A DNA stretch of 64,000 bases from Streptomyces hyderabadensis (GCF_020404845.1 NZ_JAIOJZ010000036.1:1-64000); one strand, 5' to 3'; positions 27,949-39,245 are shown, numbered from the stretch's first letter. Notes: generated by a model not told the origin, from the letters alone. A program made the numbers and translations.

Positions 27949-27965
27949 TATTGATTTAATCAATA
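27949..27965. promoter_or_regulatory. AT-rich perfect palindrome between the two citrate-synthase genes
   Basis: TATTGATTTAATCAATA, 8-bp arms around a central T, in an otherwise GC-rich genome. It is followed by TTGACA (27966-27971), a possible -35 for the rightward gene, and by repeated GTCAAGT motifs. The site is a strong candidate operator for the HTH-citrate synthase protein. Both genes start within 75 bp of it. Confidence 0.65.
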
Positions 27966-28019
27966 TTGACAGAAGTGCAGTCAAGTATGGACAGTTGAGT
28001 CAAGTTCAAGGAGGTAATC

Positions 28020-29192
28020 ATGTCCGTCAACAAAACCGCAGCCGCCGCACCGACCGTCGAGGTGCCGCGCGGGCTCGCCGGTGTCGTGGTGGCCGAGACC
28101 GAGGTCGGCGACGTACGAGGGCTGGAGGGCTTCTACCACTACCGCCAGTACTCGGCCGTCGAACTCGCCCAGAGCCGCAGCTTCGAGGACGTCTGGCACC
28201 TCCTGATCCACGGGGAGCTCCCCGACGCGCGGCGCGGCGCCGCCTTCGCCGCCGAGACCGCGGCGCTGCGGCGACTTCCCGCTGCGGTGCGCGCCGCCCT
28301 GCCCGCCATCGCCGAGGCCGGCAGCCGCTCGGGACCGCTCGCCGGAATGCGTACCGGCCTGTCCCTGCTGGGCGCCGCCCTGGGCTTCGGGCCGGTGTAC
28401 GACCTCTCGGCCGACCGGCGCAGGCAGGACACCCTGGTCGCCGCCGCGGCCGTACCGACGCTGCTGACGGCGCTGCACCGGCTGGGGCGCGGACTGGAAC
28501 CGGTGGAGCCCCGCGAGGATCTGTCGTACGCGGCGAACTACCTCTACATGCTGACCGGTGAGGAGCCGGACGAGGCTCGCACCCGGGCGATCGAGCAGTA
28601 CCTGATCTCCACCATCGACCACGGGTTCAACGCGTCGACCTTCACCGCGCGGGTCATCGCGTCGACGGGTGCGGACGTCGCGGCCTGCCTGGCCGGTGCG
28701 GTGTCGGCGTTGTCCGGCCCGCTGCACGGCGGCGCGCCCAGCAGGGCGCTGGACACCCTGGACGCGATCGGTACGCCCGACCGCATCGACGCCTGGATCC
28801 GGGAGCGGGTGCTCGCGGGTGACCGCATCATGGGTTTCGGCCACGCGGTGTACCGCACGGAGGACCCGCGCTCCCGGATGCTGCGTGAGGTGGCGCGGCG
28901 GTTCGGCGGCCCGCGCGTGGAGTTCGCGGTCGAGGTGGAGCGGCAGGTCGAGGCGATCCTCGCGGAGCTGAAGCCGGGGCGCGAACTGCACACCAACGTC
29001 GAGTTCTACGCCGGCGTGGTCATGGAACTGTGCGGCCTGCCCCGCGAGATGTTCACGCCCACCTTCGCGGCGGCGCGGGTGGTGGGCTGGAGCGCGAACA
29101 TCCTGGAACAGGCGTCCGACTCGAAGATCATCCGGCCGGTGGCCAGGTATGTGGGGCCGGGGGCGCCGGTAGGGGTGCCGGCGGTGGCCTGA
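28020..29192 (+). CDS. Citrate/2-methylcitrate synthase-family enzyme
   Basis: 390 residues; AGGAGG 6 nt before the ATG. Condenses acetyl-CoA or propionyl-CoA with oxaloacetate. TIDHGFNASTFTAR (His201), GPLHGGAP (His236) and MGFGHAVYRTEDPR (His275) give the substrate and catalytic histidines. The usual catalytic Asp (NVDFY) is Glu328 here (NVEFYAGVV), which is unusual. The end FTPTFAAARVVGWSANILEQ is typical of the CitA/PrpC-like group. Substrate cannot be fixed from sequence. Divergent from the HTH-fused homologue, which probably regulates it. Confidence 0.88.
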   Translation: MSVNKTAAAAPTVEVPRGLAGVVVAETEVGDVRGLEGFYHYRQYSAVELAQSRSFEDVWHLLIHGELPDARRGAAFAAETAALRRLPAAVRAALPAIAEAGSRSGPLAGMRTGLSLLGAALGFGPVYDLSADRRRQDTLVAAAAVPTLLTALHRLGRGLEPVEPREDLSYAANYLYMLTGEEPDEARTRAIEQYLISTIDHGFNASTFTARVIASTGADVAACLAGAVSALSGPLHGGAPSRALDTLDAIGTPDRIDAWIRERVLAGDRIMGFGHAVYRTEDPRSRMLREVARRFGGPRVEFAVEVERQVEAILAELKPGRELHTNVEFYAGVVMELCGLPREMFTPTFAAARVVGWSANILEQASDSKIIRPVARYVGPGAPVGVPAVA

Positions 29193-29203
29193 GCAGCACG
29201 AGC

Positions 29204-29230
29204 GGCCTGGTGCCGTTCGGGCGCCAGGCC
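29204..29230 (+). terminator. Terminator of the citrate synthase gene
   Basis: An 11-bp stem GGCCTGGTGCC / GGCGCCAGGCC (one G-T pair) closes a 5-nt loop, 11 nt after the stop codon. Confidence 0.75.
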
Positions 29231-29330
29231 TGGTCGGGGGAGCGTCGAGCAAGGACGGGGTGCCGGGTTGCTCGCCGGTGGTGGCTCCGTGCGCCGTCGT
29301 CGGTGGGTACGGCCGGAGACACGGTTGACG

Positions 29331-29567
29331 TCAGGCGTCCGGGATGTCCGCCTTGGCCCGGATGAGGGTCTCCCGGCTGACGACCACGATGCGCTCGTAG
29401 TCCGCACGGGAAGCATCGGCGGGGAGTTCACCCTCCAGGGTCTCGGTCGCCTCGGTGCCGATAACGGCGAAATTGCCGTCGCTCAGCTCGAAGAGGTCCG
29501 GACAGCTGGCTCCCGAGGTACTGCCGCGCGAGCTTGGAGGCACACCGATGCGGCGCACGATTTTCAA
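29331..29567 (-). CDS. Small conserved streptomycete protein
   Basis: 78 residues if TTG 29567 is used (LKIVRRIGVPP), with AGAAGGA upstream; other starts a few codons away are possible. The core (STSGASCPDLFELSDGNFAV, then IGTEATETLEGELP and YERIVVVSRETL) is common in Streptomyces. It has no signal peptide or membrane helix. Such genes are repeatedly paired with DUF6082-type genes, as here (116 nt downstream of one on the same strand). The two may form a two-gene unit. Function unknown. Confidence 0.6.
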   Translation of the reverse strand: MKIVRRIGVPPSSRGSTSGASCPDLFELSDGNFAVIGTEATETLEGELPADASRADYERIVVVSRETLIRAKADIPDA

Positions 29568-29683
29568 GGGGTACCGGTCCTTCTGGGTTGGCCATTGTAC
29601 GGGGAGCACGTTACTGAAAACGCGGCCCGGGCGTGCTCTCCGGGGCGAAGACACTCCCGGAAGCGTGATCGGTCCGGCGAGCC

Positions 29684-30214
29684 TCAGTCGGACGGAGGCG
29701 TGCCCACCACCCACCACTCGTCCGTGTCGGCTTCGTCCAGGTCCTTGAGGAGTCCGTCCACCATCGTGCCGACGCGCGACTCCACCGACGTGGCCTTGAA
29801 CGAGGCCCGCTGCTGCCTCGAAGCCTCCCAGTACTCCCGCATCAGCGGGGTCTGGAAGAGTTCGCGCAGGTGCCCGAACAACTCCTCCTGGTCCAGGATC
29901 TCCGCTTGGTGCAGGTGGAAGAGGTTGATGTACCAGGCGTTGGCGAAGAAGAACTGTCGCCGCTTCTGCGCCGGGATGCTCTTGTCGTACGTGTCGATGA
30001 CCTCCGCCAGCGAGGGGTCGTCGAGCGCCCTGTTCAGCAACTCCCAGTGCATGCGCTGCTGGTGCCGCAGGGTCTCGCGCCGCAGCGCCAGCTCCTCCAG
30101 CCGCAGCCGGCGCTCGTGCAGCCGGATCCGGTCCAGCCGCCGCTGCCGCGCGGCCAGCAGCATTCCGGCCGCGGCGGAGCCGAACCTCCCCGTGATCTTC
30201 TTCCGAGTGACCAT
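29684..30214 (-). CDS. DUF6082-family protein
   Basis: 176 residues from ATG 30214 (GGGGG upstream). The N-terminal 40 residues are basic and helical (RQRRLDRIRLHERRLRLEEL, probable coiled coil). They are followed by MHWELLNRALDDPSLAEVID, NAWYINLFHLHQAEIL and LRELFQTPLMREYWE. These blocks match the DUF6082 pattern as I remember it. Most DUF6082 genes neighbour a small acidic protein, as this one does. No catalytic motif is visible. Confidence 0.65.
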   Translation of the reverse strand: MVTRKKITGRFGSAAAGMLLAARQRRLDRIRLHERRLRLEELALRRETLRHQQRMHWELLNRALDDPSLAEVIDTYDKSIPAQKRRQFFFANAWYINLFHLHQAEILDQEELFGHLRELFQTPLMREYWEASRQQRASFKATSVESRVGTMVDGLLKDLDEADTDEWWVVGTPPSD

Positions 30215-30500
30215 GTCAACCCCCGAATCAGGCGGCCGCCCGCCGGTCGTCGAGTGCGGGTCGGCTGACGGGGACCGGCGAGCGATGGCGGCGCTTGCCG
30301 CCTCCAGGGTGCCGAGCGGCGCTGATCGACGGGGAGGCGGAGAACGGGCGCACGGAGGGAAGCGAGGGTCGCACGGTCCGGCGCCTTGGAAAACGTCTGC
30401 CCCGCGCACGCTGCTAACAATCGTTCACTTCGTGCCGACTGCCGTGGACCGTATCCTGAGCAGGCAATTCCGCATGCGTGGGTGAGAGAGAGGTCGCACG

Positions 30501-31634
30501 GTGGGGCAGCGCCCGACTCCGCAGCAGATTCCGGTCGTCGTGCTCGCCGGGTTCCTCGGCTCCGGGAAGACCACTTTGCTCAACCACCTTCTGCACCGCA
30601 GCGGAGGCAGCCGTATCGGCGCCGTCGTCAACGACTTCGGTTCGATCGAGATCGACGCGATGGCCGTCGCGGGCGCCCTCGGCGACTCCACGGTGTCCCT
30701 CGGCAACGGATGCCTGTGCTGCGCCGTCGACGCGAGTGAACTCGACGGATACCTGGCCCGGCTCGCCCGCCCCGAGGCCGGCATCGACGTGATCGTCATC
30801 GAGGCCAGCGGCCTGGCCGAACCGGAGGAGCTGGTGCGCATGCTGCTCGCCAGCGAGGAACCCGGGGTCGTCTACGGCGGGCTCGTCGAGGTCGTCGACG
30901 CCGCCGAGTTCGACGGCACCCGCGCGAGGCATCCCGAGATCGACCGGCACCTGGCCCTCGCCGATCTCGTCGTGGTCAACAAGACGGACCGGGCGCCGGA
31001 CGCCGAGCGCGTCCTCGCCCTCGTGCGGTCGCTCGCCGACGGCGCCGCCGTCGTGCCCGCCGCCTACGGCCGCATCGACCCCGAATTCCTCTACGACTGC
31101 CGGCCCAGTGAGGAGCGGGTGGGGCAGCTGTCCTTCGACGACCTGCACGACCACGCGGAGAGCGGCGAGAGCGGGGCGTGCGGCGAGGGCGGCGCCCGCC
31201 CCGGGCACCTGCACGCCGCCTACGACACCCTGTCGTTCGTCTCCGACCTCCCGCTCGACCCGCGCCGGCTCATGCGCTTCCTCGACAGCCGGCCCGAGGG
31301 CCTCTACCGGATCAAGGGGTACGTCGACTTCGGCCCGTACGACACGCGGAACCGGTACGCCGTCCACGCCGTCGGCCGCTTCCTGCGCTTCTACCCCGAG
31401 CCCTGGACCGGCCCCGGGGCCACGGACACCGCCGACGCCACCGGCGTCCGCCGTACCCAGCTCGTCCTGATCGGCACCGGCATCGACACGGCGGCGCTGC
31501 GCGAGGGCCTCGACGCGTGCCGCCGGGACACCGACGCCCCGCCCGCCGACGAGCACGGCATGTGGGGCGTCCTGCGCTACGTGCCCGACGGAGAGGAGCC
31601 CGACGGCGCGGAGCCGCCGGACACCACCTCCTAG
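30501..31634 (+). CDS. COG0523 (CobW/YjiA-type) metal-chaperone GTPase
   Basis: 377 residues from GTG 30501, GAGAGAGG upstream. Walker A GFLGSGKTT (17-25), metal-binding CLCC at Cys71, Cys73, Cys74 (family GCICC), Walker B region DVIVIEASGLAEPEEL, and guanine specificity NKTD. A His/Asp/Glu-rich insertion follows (FDDLHDHAESGE, GHLHAAYD), then the CobW C-terminal domain (LYRIKGYVDFG). Members insert Zn or Co into target proteins, often under zinc limitation. I found no convincing Zur box upstream. Tail-to-tail with parC, 6 nt apart. Confidence 0.88.
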   Translation: MGQRPTPQQIPVVVLAGFLGSGKTTLLNHLLHRSGGSRIGAVVNDFGSIEIDAMAVAGALGDSTVSLGNGCLCCAVDASELDGYLARLARPEAGIDVIVIEASGLAEPEELVRMLLASEEPGVVYGGLVEVVDAAEFDGTRARHPEIDRHLALADLVVVNKTDRAPDAERVLALVRSLADGAAVVPAAYGRIDPEFLYDCRPSEERVGQLSFDDLHDHAESGESGACGEGGARPGHLHAAYDTLSFVSDLPLDPRRLMRFLDSRPEGLYRIKGYVDFGPYDTRNRYAVHAVGRFLRFYPEPWTGPGATDTADATGVRRTQLVLIGTGIDTAALREGLDACRRDTDAPPADEHGMWGVLRYVPDGEEPDGAEPPDTTS

Positions 31635-31640
31635 GCCTTC

Positions 31641-34097
<2,457 letters not shown>

Positions 34098-34423
34098 CGC
34101 TGCCGGCTCCTTGCTGAAGCGTGAACGGTGATCTGACGCCGTCCATTGTGGACTGCGGCACTGACAGCGACCGACCAGGACCCGTCACGGGCTGCCCGGC
34201 CCGGCGCTGCCCGCAGGGTACGCCCTCGCCACCGCCCGCCGTCCCCGGCGGCCCGTCAACCGCGTTCTCGCTCTCGGCGTACGGGGCCCGGGAACTCCAC
34301 CGGCGGCCCGCACGCTTGCATACAGTGGCAGGACCGGCGGAATTCCGCAGTTCCGCCCACTGATTTCCACCCGGTGGTCCACCCAGTGGTCCCACCGAGT
34401 ACTCCGCGATCGAAGGGACGTAC
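34098..34423. other. Divergent promoter region of parC and the M16 operon
   Basis: 326 nt without a gene. It contains a perfect 12-bp palindrome GCGGAATTCCGC at 34337-34348 and two GTGGTCC(C)ACC-like copies at about 34371-34397, close to the M16 start. Regulators are unknown. Confidence 0.45.
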
Positions 34424-35776
34424 ATGCCCATGGGTCACACGGCCACAGCCCAGGCAGGCTCCGGCGGCCTGACAGCGACCGAGCACCGCCTGGCCAACGG
34501 CCTGCGCGTGGTGCTCTCCGAGGACCACCTGACCCCGGTCGCGGCGGTGTGCCTCTGGTACGACGTCGGCTCGCGCCACGAGGTCAAGGGGCGCACCGGC
34601 CTGGCTCACCTTTTCGAGCACCTCATGTTCCAGGGCTCCGCCCAGGTCAAGGGCAACGGCCACTTCGAGCTGGTGCAGGGCGCGGGCGGCTCGCTCAACG
34701 GCACCACCAGCTTCGAGCGGACCAACTACTTCGAGACCATGCCCGCCCACCAGCTGGAGCTCGCCCTCTGGCTGGAGGCCGACCGCATGGGCTCCCTGCT
34801 GGCCGCCCTGGACGACGAGTCCATGGAGAACCAGCGGGACGTCGTCAAGAACGAACGCCGCCAGCGTTACGACAACGTCCCCTACGGCACCGCGTTCGAG
34901 AAGCTGACCGCCCTCGCCTACCCGGAGGGCCACCCGTACCACCACACGCCGATCGGTTCGATGGCGGACCTGGACGCGGCGACCCTGGAGGACGCCCGCG
35001 CCTTCTTCCGCACCTACTACGCGCCGAACAACGCGGTGCTGTCGGTCGTCGGCGACATCGACCCCGAGCAGACGCTGGCCTGGATCGAGAAGTACTTCGG
35101 CTCCATCGCCTCGCACGACGGCAAGCAGCCTCCCCGGGACGGTTCGCTGCCGGACGTCATGGGCGGGGAACTGCGCGAGATCGTCGAGGAGGAGGTCCCG
35201 GCCCGCGCCCTGATGGCGGCCTACCGCCTGCCGGAGGACGGCACGCGCGCGTGCGACGCGGCCGACCTGGCCCTGACCGTCCTGGGCGGCGGCGAGTCGT
35301 CCCGCCTGTACAACCGGCTCGTACGCCGCGACCGCACGGCCGTCGCCGCCGGGTTCGGCCTGCTGCGGCTCGCCGGGGCGCCGTCCCTGGGGTGGCTGGA
35401 CGTGAAGACGTCCGGCGACGTGGAGGTGCCGGTCATCGAGACGGCCATCGACGAGGAGCTGGCCCGGTTCGCCGAGGAGGGCCCCACGGCCGAGGAGATG
35501 GAGCGCGCCCAGGCCCAGCTGGAGCGCGAGTGGCTGGACCGCCTGGGCACGGTCGCCGGCCGCGCGGACGAACTGTGCCGGTACGCCGTCCTGTTCGGCG
35601 ACCCGCAGCTCGCCCTCACCGCCGTGCAGCGGGTCCTGGAGGTGACCGCGCAGGAGGTCCAGGAGGTCGCCAAGGCCCGCCTGCGCCCCGACAACCGCGC
35701 GGTGCTCGTCTACGAGCCCACCGCCCCCGCCGACGAGACCGACGCCACCGACGAGAACGAGGAGGCGGCCAAGTGA
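34424..35776 (+). CDS. M16-family zinc metallopeptidase, catalytic subunit
   Basis: 450 residues, AAGGGA upstream. The inverted zinc motif HLFEH (His62, Glu65, His66) and a third ligand near Glu144 (VVKNERRQ) mark an active pitrilysin/mitochondrial-processing-peptidase-like enzyme. No signal peptide, so cytosolic. The next gene codes for a second M16 protein lacking the motif and overlaps by 4 nt, the usual arrangement for an active/inactive pair that closes around peptide substrates. Substrates unknown; the family degrades or trims short peptides. Confidence 0.92.
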   Translation: MPMGHTATAQAGSGGLTATEHRLANGLRVVLSEDHLTPVAAVCLWYDVGSRHEVKGRTGLAHLFEHLMFQGSAQVKGNGHFELVQGAGGSLNGTTSFERTNYFETMPAHQLELALWLEADRMGSLLAALDDESMENQRDVVKNERRQRYDNVPYGTAFEKLTALAYPEGHPYHHTPIGSMADLDAATLEDARAFFRTYYAPNNAVLSVVGDIDPEQTLAWIEKYFGSIASHDGKQPPRDGSLPDVMGGELREIVEEEVPARALMAAYRLPEDGTRACDAADLALTVLGGGESSRLYNRLVRRDRTAVAAGFGLLRLAGAPSLGWLDVKTSGDVEVPVIETAIDEELARFAEEGPTAEEMERAQAQLEREWLDRLGTVAGRADELCRYAVLFGDPQLALTAVQRVLEVTAQEVQEVAKARLRPDNRAVLVYEPTAPADETDATDENEEAAK

Positions 35777-37161
35777 CCGAGCTCGCCACCATGGAATTCC
35801 ACGCCCAGCCGCAGGCCGGCGACCCCAAGCCGTGGGCCTTCCCCGCCCCCGAGCGCGGCAGCCTCGACAACGGCCTCACCGTGCTGCGCTGCCACCGCCC
35901 CGGCCAGCAGGTCGTCGCCGTCGAGGTGCTCCTCGACGCCCCCCTGGACGCCGAGCCGGCCGGCCTCGACGGCGTGGCCACGATCATGGCGCGCGCCTTC
36001 TCCGAGGGCACCGACAAGCACTCCGCCGAGGAGTTCGCCGCCGAGCTGGAGCGCTGCGGCGCCACCCTGGACGCGCACGCCGACCACCCCGGCGTGCGGC
36101 TGAGCCTGGAGGTGCCCGCCTCGCGTCTCGCCAAGGCCCTTGGCCTGCTCGCCGACGCCCTCAGGGCGCCCGCCTTCGCGGACGGCGAGGTCGAGCGGCT
36201 GGTGCGCAACCGGCTCGACGAGATCCCGCACGAGCTGGCCAACCCCTCCCGGCGCGCCGCCAAGGAACTCTCCAAGGAGCTGTTCCCGGCCGACTCGCGC
36301 ATGTCGCGCCCGCGCCAGGGCACCGAGGAGACGGTCGCGGCCATCGACTCGGCGGCCGTACGCGCCTTCTACGAGCGGCACGTGCGCCCCGCCACGGCCA
36401 CCGCGGTGGTCGTCGGCGACCTCACCGGCGTCGACCTGGACGCGCTGCTCGGCGACACCCTGGGTGCCTGGACCGGCTCGGCCGCCGAGCCGCGTCCCGT
36501 GCCCCCGGTGACCGCCGACGACCGCGGCCGGGTCGTCATCGTGGACCGTCCCGGCGCCGTCCAGACGCAGCTGCTGATCGGCCGCACCGGCGCCGACCGG
36601 CACGACCGGGTGTGGCCCGCGCAGGTGCTCGGCACCTACTGCCTCGGCGGCACCCTCACCTCGCGCCTGGACCGCGTCCTGCGCGAGGAGAAGGGCTACA
36701 CCTACGGCGTCCGGGCGTTCGGCCAGGTCCTGCGTTCGGCGCCGGACGGCACGGGCGCCGCGATGCTCGCCATCAGCGGCTCCGTCGACACCCCCAACAC
36801 CGGTCCCGCACTGGAGGACCTGTGGACGGTGCTGCGCACGCTCGCCGCTGAGGGGCTCACCGACGCCGAGCGCGACGTGGCCGTGCAGAACCTGGTGGGC
36901 GTGGCGCCGCTGAAGTACGAGACGGCGGCGGCTGTGGCGGACACGCTCGCCGACCAGGTCGAGCAGCACCTGCCCGACGACTTCCAGGCGACGCTCTACC
37001 GTCAACTGGCCGCCACGGGCACCGTGGAGGCCACGGCGGCGGTCGTGAACGCCTTCCCGGTGGACCGCCTCGTGACGGTCCTGGTCGGCGACGCGGCGCA
37101 GATCAAGGAGCCCGTGGAGGCCCTCGGGATCGGCGAAGTCACCGTGGTGGCGGCCGAGTAG
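35773..37161 (+). CDS. M16-family protein, non-catalytic partner
   Basis: 462 residues from GTG 35773, coupled by GTGA overlap to the active subunit. It has the M16 fold (LDNGLTVLRCHRPGQQVVAV, LEVPASRLAKALGLLADALR, TLTSRLDRVLREEKGYTYGV), but the first helix reads GLDGVATIMARAF where HxxEH should be. It keeps the RxxxY substrate-binding pair (REEKGYTYG) typical of the partner subunit. Probably forms a heterodimer with the upstream peptidase. Confidence 0.9.
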   Translation: MTELATMEFHAQPQAGDPKPWAFPAPERGSLDNGLTVLRCHRPGQQVVAVEVLLDAPLDAEPAGLDGVATIMARAFSEGTDKHSAEEFAAELERCGATLDAHADHPGVRLSLEVPASRLAKALGLLADALRAPAFADGEVERLVRNRLDEIPHELANPSRRAAKELSKELFPADSRMSRPRQGTEETVAAIDSAAVRAFYERHVRPATATAVVVGDLTGVDLDALLGDTLGAWTGSAAEPRPVPPVTADDRGRVVIVDRPGAVQTQLLIGRTGADRHDRVWPAQVLGTYCLGGTLTSRLDRVLREEKGYTYGVRAFGQVLRSAPDGTGAAMLAISGSVDTPNTGPALEDLWTVLRTLAAEGLTDAERDVAVQNLVGVAPLKYETAAAVADTLADQVEQHLPDDFQATLYRQLAATGTVEATAAVVNAFPVDRLVTVLVGDAAQIKEPVEALGIGEVTVVAAE

Positions 37162-37178
37162 CGGCACGCGCGTGTGAG

Positions 37179-37208
37179 AGCCCTGGTGACCGGAGTGTCA
37201 CCAGGGCT
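37179..37208 (+). terminator. Terminator of the M16 operon
   Basis: Perfect 12-bp stem AGCCCTGGTGAC / GTCACCAGGGCT with a 6-nt loop, 17 nt after the stop. Confidence 0.85.
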
Positions 37209-37360
37209 GCCGTTTGTCCGAATTGAGGGAGTGGCTGCCCCTCTGCCCTGTGGCGTGCGCTACAAAAAGCCTGTTGCGTTTGAGGATTGAACACAGCCGC
37301 GTTTAGCGTCTTCCGGGCTGTTCGTCAGGCAGTGCGCCGCACCCGCGGCACCGGACAGTC

Positions 37361-37515
37361 ATCGCCGAGTCCCCGTACGGCGCGAGCCAGGGGAGCCGGG
37401 GACCCACCGCAGTCCCTGGGGTGAATCGGACGCCCGCGCGCACCGCGAGGGGGTCCGTAGGAGACCTTCCACCTCCGAACCCGTCAGCTAACCCGGTAGG
37501 CGAGAGGGAAGGAAA
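37361..37515 (+). ncRNA. c-di-AMP riboswitch (ydaO/yuaA class) in the leader of the M23 peptidase gene
   Basis: Conserved elements occur in order: GCCGAGTCCCCG, AGCCAGGGGAGCCGGGGACC, GGGGTGAATCGGAC, GGTCCGTAGGAGACCTTCC, CCGAACCCGTCAGCTAACC, and GGTAGGCGAGAGGGAAGG. These are the hallmark strings of the ydaO class, which binds cyclic di-AMP. Boundaries are approximate. The aptamer ends 15 nt before the ATG and its last helix runs into the purine-rich ribosome site (37509-37519), so control of translation is possible. Known streptomycete members sit upstream of cell-wall hydrolase genes. Confidence 0.88.
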
Positions 37516-37529
37516 GGACAAGCCTCTAC

Positions 37530-38294
37530 ATGGCGTTCACGCGCGCCACCGGGAAGCACCGCCGTCCCAGCCGGGTGCACCGCACCACCGCCCGCGCGGC
37601 GGGAGTCGCGGCCCTCGCCACCACCGGCGTCGTCGGCACCCTCGCGGCTCCGGCGCTCGCCGCCGAGCCCGAGGTCGAGCAGAGCGGACTCACCCCGGTC
37701 GTCACCATCGGCGACTCCATAGCCGACGAGATCGACGCCCAGGCCGTCGCCCAGAAGCAGGCGGCCGTGGACGCCGCCGCCCGCGAGGCGGCCCGGGAGG
37801 CGGCCCGCGAGCGGGCGGCCGAGGCGGCCAAGGAGGCGCGCGAGGCCAAGGAGCGCGCCGCGCGGGAGGCGGAGCGCAAGCGCCTCAACACCTTCGTCGC
37901 GCCGATCACCGCCTCCTACGTCTCCACCGGGTACCAGGCCGGCAGCTCCCTGTGGTCCTCCGGCAGCCACACCGGCATCGACTTCCACGCCTCCAGCGGC
38001 ACGACCGTGCACGCCGTGGGCGTCGGCACCGTCGTCGAGGCCGGCTGGGGCGGGGCGTACGGCAACCAGGTCGTGATCAAGATGCACGACGGCACGTACA
38101 CGCAGTACGGACACCTGTCGTCCATCGGTGTCTCGGTCGGCCAGTCGGTCGAGCCCGGACAGCAGATCGGCCTCTCCGGCGCCACCGGCAACGTCACCGG
38201 ACCGCACCTGCACTTCGAGGCCCGTACGAGCCCCGAGTACGGCTCCGACATGGACCCCGTCGCCTACCTCCGCTCCCACGGCGTGAACGTCTGA
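37530..38294 (+). CDS. Secreted M23-family (LytM) cell-wall peptidase
   Basis: 254 residues. Basic N-terminus and Sec signal cleaved near ALAAEP (residue 45), an Ala/Glu-rich coiled coil (78-118), then a LytM domain: His147 and Asp151 (HTGIDFHA), His195 (QYGHLS), and His228 in GPHLHFE. These residues bind zinc and the water that cleaves peptide cross-links in peptidoglycan. Control by a c-di-AMP riboswitch links expression to turgor and osmotic state. A strong terminator follows. Length is normal for the class. Confidence 0.93.
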   Translation: MAFTRATGKHRRPSRVHRTTARAAGVAALATTGVVGTLAAPALAAEPEVEQSGLTPVVTIGDSIADEIDAQAVAQKQAAVDAAAREAAREAARERAAEAAKEAREAKERAAREAERKRLNTFVAPITASYVSTGYQAGSSLWSSGSHTGIDFHASSGTTVHAVGVGTVVEAGWGGAYGNQVVIKMHDGTYTQYGHLSSIGVSVGQSVEPGQQIGLSGATGNVTGPHLHFEARTSPEYGSDMDPVAYLRSHGVNV

Positions 38295-38318
38295 CGGAAG
38301 ACGACGGAGAACGTCGCG

Positions 38319-38352
38319 AAAAAAGCCCCGGCTTCCCGAGCCGGGGCTTTTT
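38319..38352 (+). terminator. Canonical intrinsic terminator of the M23 gene
   Basis: A-run, 9-bp GCCCCGGCT / AGCCGGGGC stem extended by five A-T pairs, 5-nt loop, then a T5 run. One of the few textbook rho-independent terminators in the window. Confidence 0.95.
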
Positions 38353-38438
38353 CGCATTTAATGTCGCATGATTGGCCCGAGGTGACTCAACGCGCGTCAA
38401 TCGTCGACGTTTCACGGGGACCAAAACGGAGGTCGGTC

Positions 38439-39134
38439 ATGCGTATTCCGGCGCATTCGGTGTGCACGGCGATCCGGGACGACATCGTCGCGGGCGTCCA
38501 CGGCCGCGGCAGCCGGCTCACCGAGGAACTCCTCGCCCGCCGCTACGGAGTCTCCCGCGTCCCCGTCCGCGAGGCGCTGCGCACCCTGGAGGCCGAGGGC
38601 TTCGTGGTGACCCGGCGGCACGCGGGCGCATGCGTGGCGGAGCCGACCGAGCGGGAGGCCGCCGACCTGCTGGAGACGCGCACGCTGCTGGAGCCGCTCG
38701 GTGCCTCCCGGGCCGCCGGGCGGCGCACCGAGGCCCACCTCAAAGTGCTGCGCGGCCTGGTCAGGCTGGGGCAGGAGCGGGCCAGGCAGGGGGCGGGCGA
38801 GGAGCTGCGCTCACTGGGCGGCTGGTTCCACGAGACCCTCGCCCGGGCGGCGGACAGCCCCTCCCTGACGGCGCTGCTGACCCAGCTCCGCCAGAAGATC
38901 GACTGGATGTACGTCGTGGAGGCCCCGGCCGGTCCGCTGGAGTACTGGGCGGAGCACGGGGCGATCACCGACGCGGTGGCCCGGGGCGACGGCGAACGCG
39001 CACGGGCGCTCATGACCCTGCACGTCGAGCGGTCGGCGTCGGCGCACCGGCTGCGGTTCGCCTCCGGCGGGGGGCGGAAGGAGCGTGTGAGGAATGCGCA
39101 ACATCCCGTAAACACGGCGGGCCCGCAGCGGTAA
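38439..39134 (+). CDS. GntR-family regulator (FCD type)
   Basis: 231 residues from ATG 38439, GGAGG 6 nt upstream; the longer frame from 38361 has no site. Winged helix: VCTAIRDDIVAGVHGRGSRL, VSRVPVREALRTLEAEGFVV. The FCD effector domain follows with FHETLARAADSPSLTALL and EHGAITDAVARGDGERA, keeping several metal-site His/Glu positions. No adjacent metabolic gene on its strand indicates a target; it faces ptsH tail to tail. Its ligand is unknown. Confidence 0.85.
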   Translation: MRIPAHSVCTAIRDDIVAGVHGRGSRLTEELLARRYGVSRVPVREALRTLEAEGFVVTRRHAGACVAEPTEREAADLLETRTLLEPLGASRAAGRRTEAHLKVLRGLVRLGQERARQGAGEELRSLGGWFHETLARAADSPSLTALLTQLRQKIDWMYVVEAPAGPLEYWAEHGAITDAVARGDGERARALMTLHVERSASAHRLRFASGGGRKERVRNAQHPVNTAGPQR

Positions 39135-39245
39135 CGCGGCTGCCGTATAAAAAGGGCGGGGAATTGCACTCGAAGTTTTCTGCTGCCCGTAAACAGAATG
39201 CATGCAAGCGGAATGCATGGGCGGGCGAGGCGGAGCGGAAAAGGT

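Noticed and set aside
34371-34397. Possible dre sites before the M16 operon (GTGGTCCACC-type)
   Set aside because: They lack the central CTAGA of the DasR consensus.
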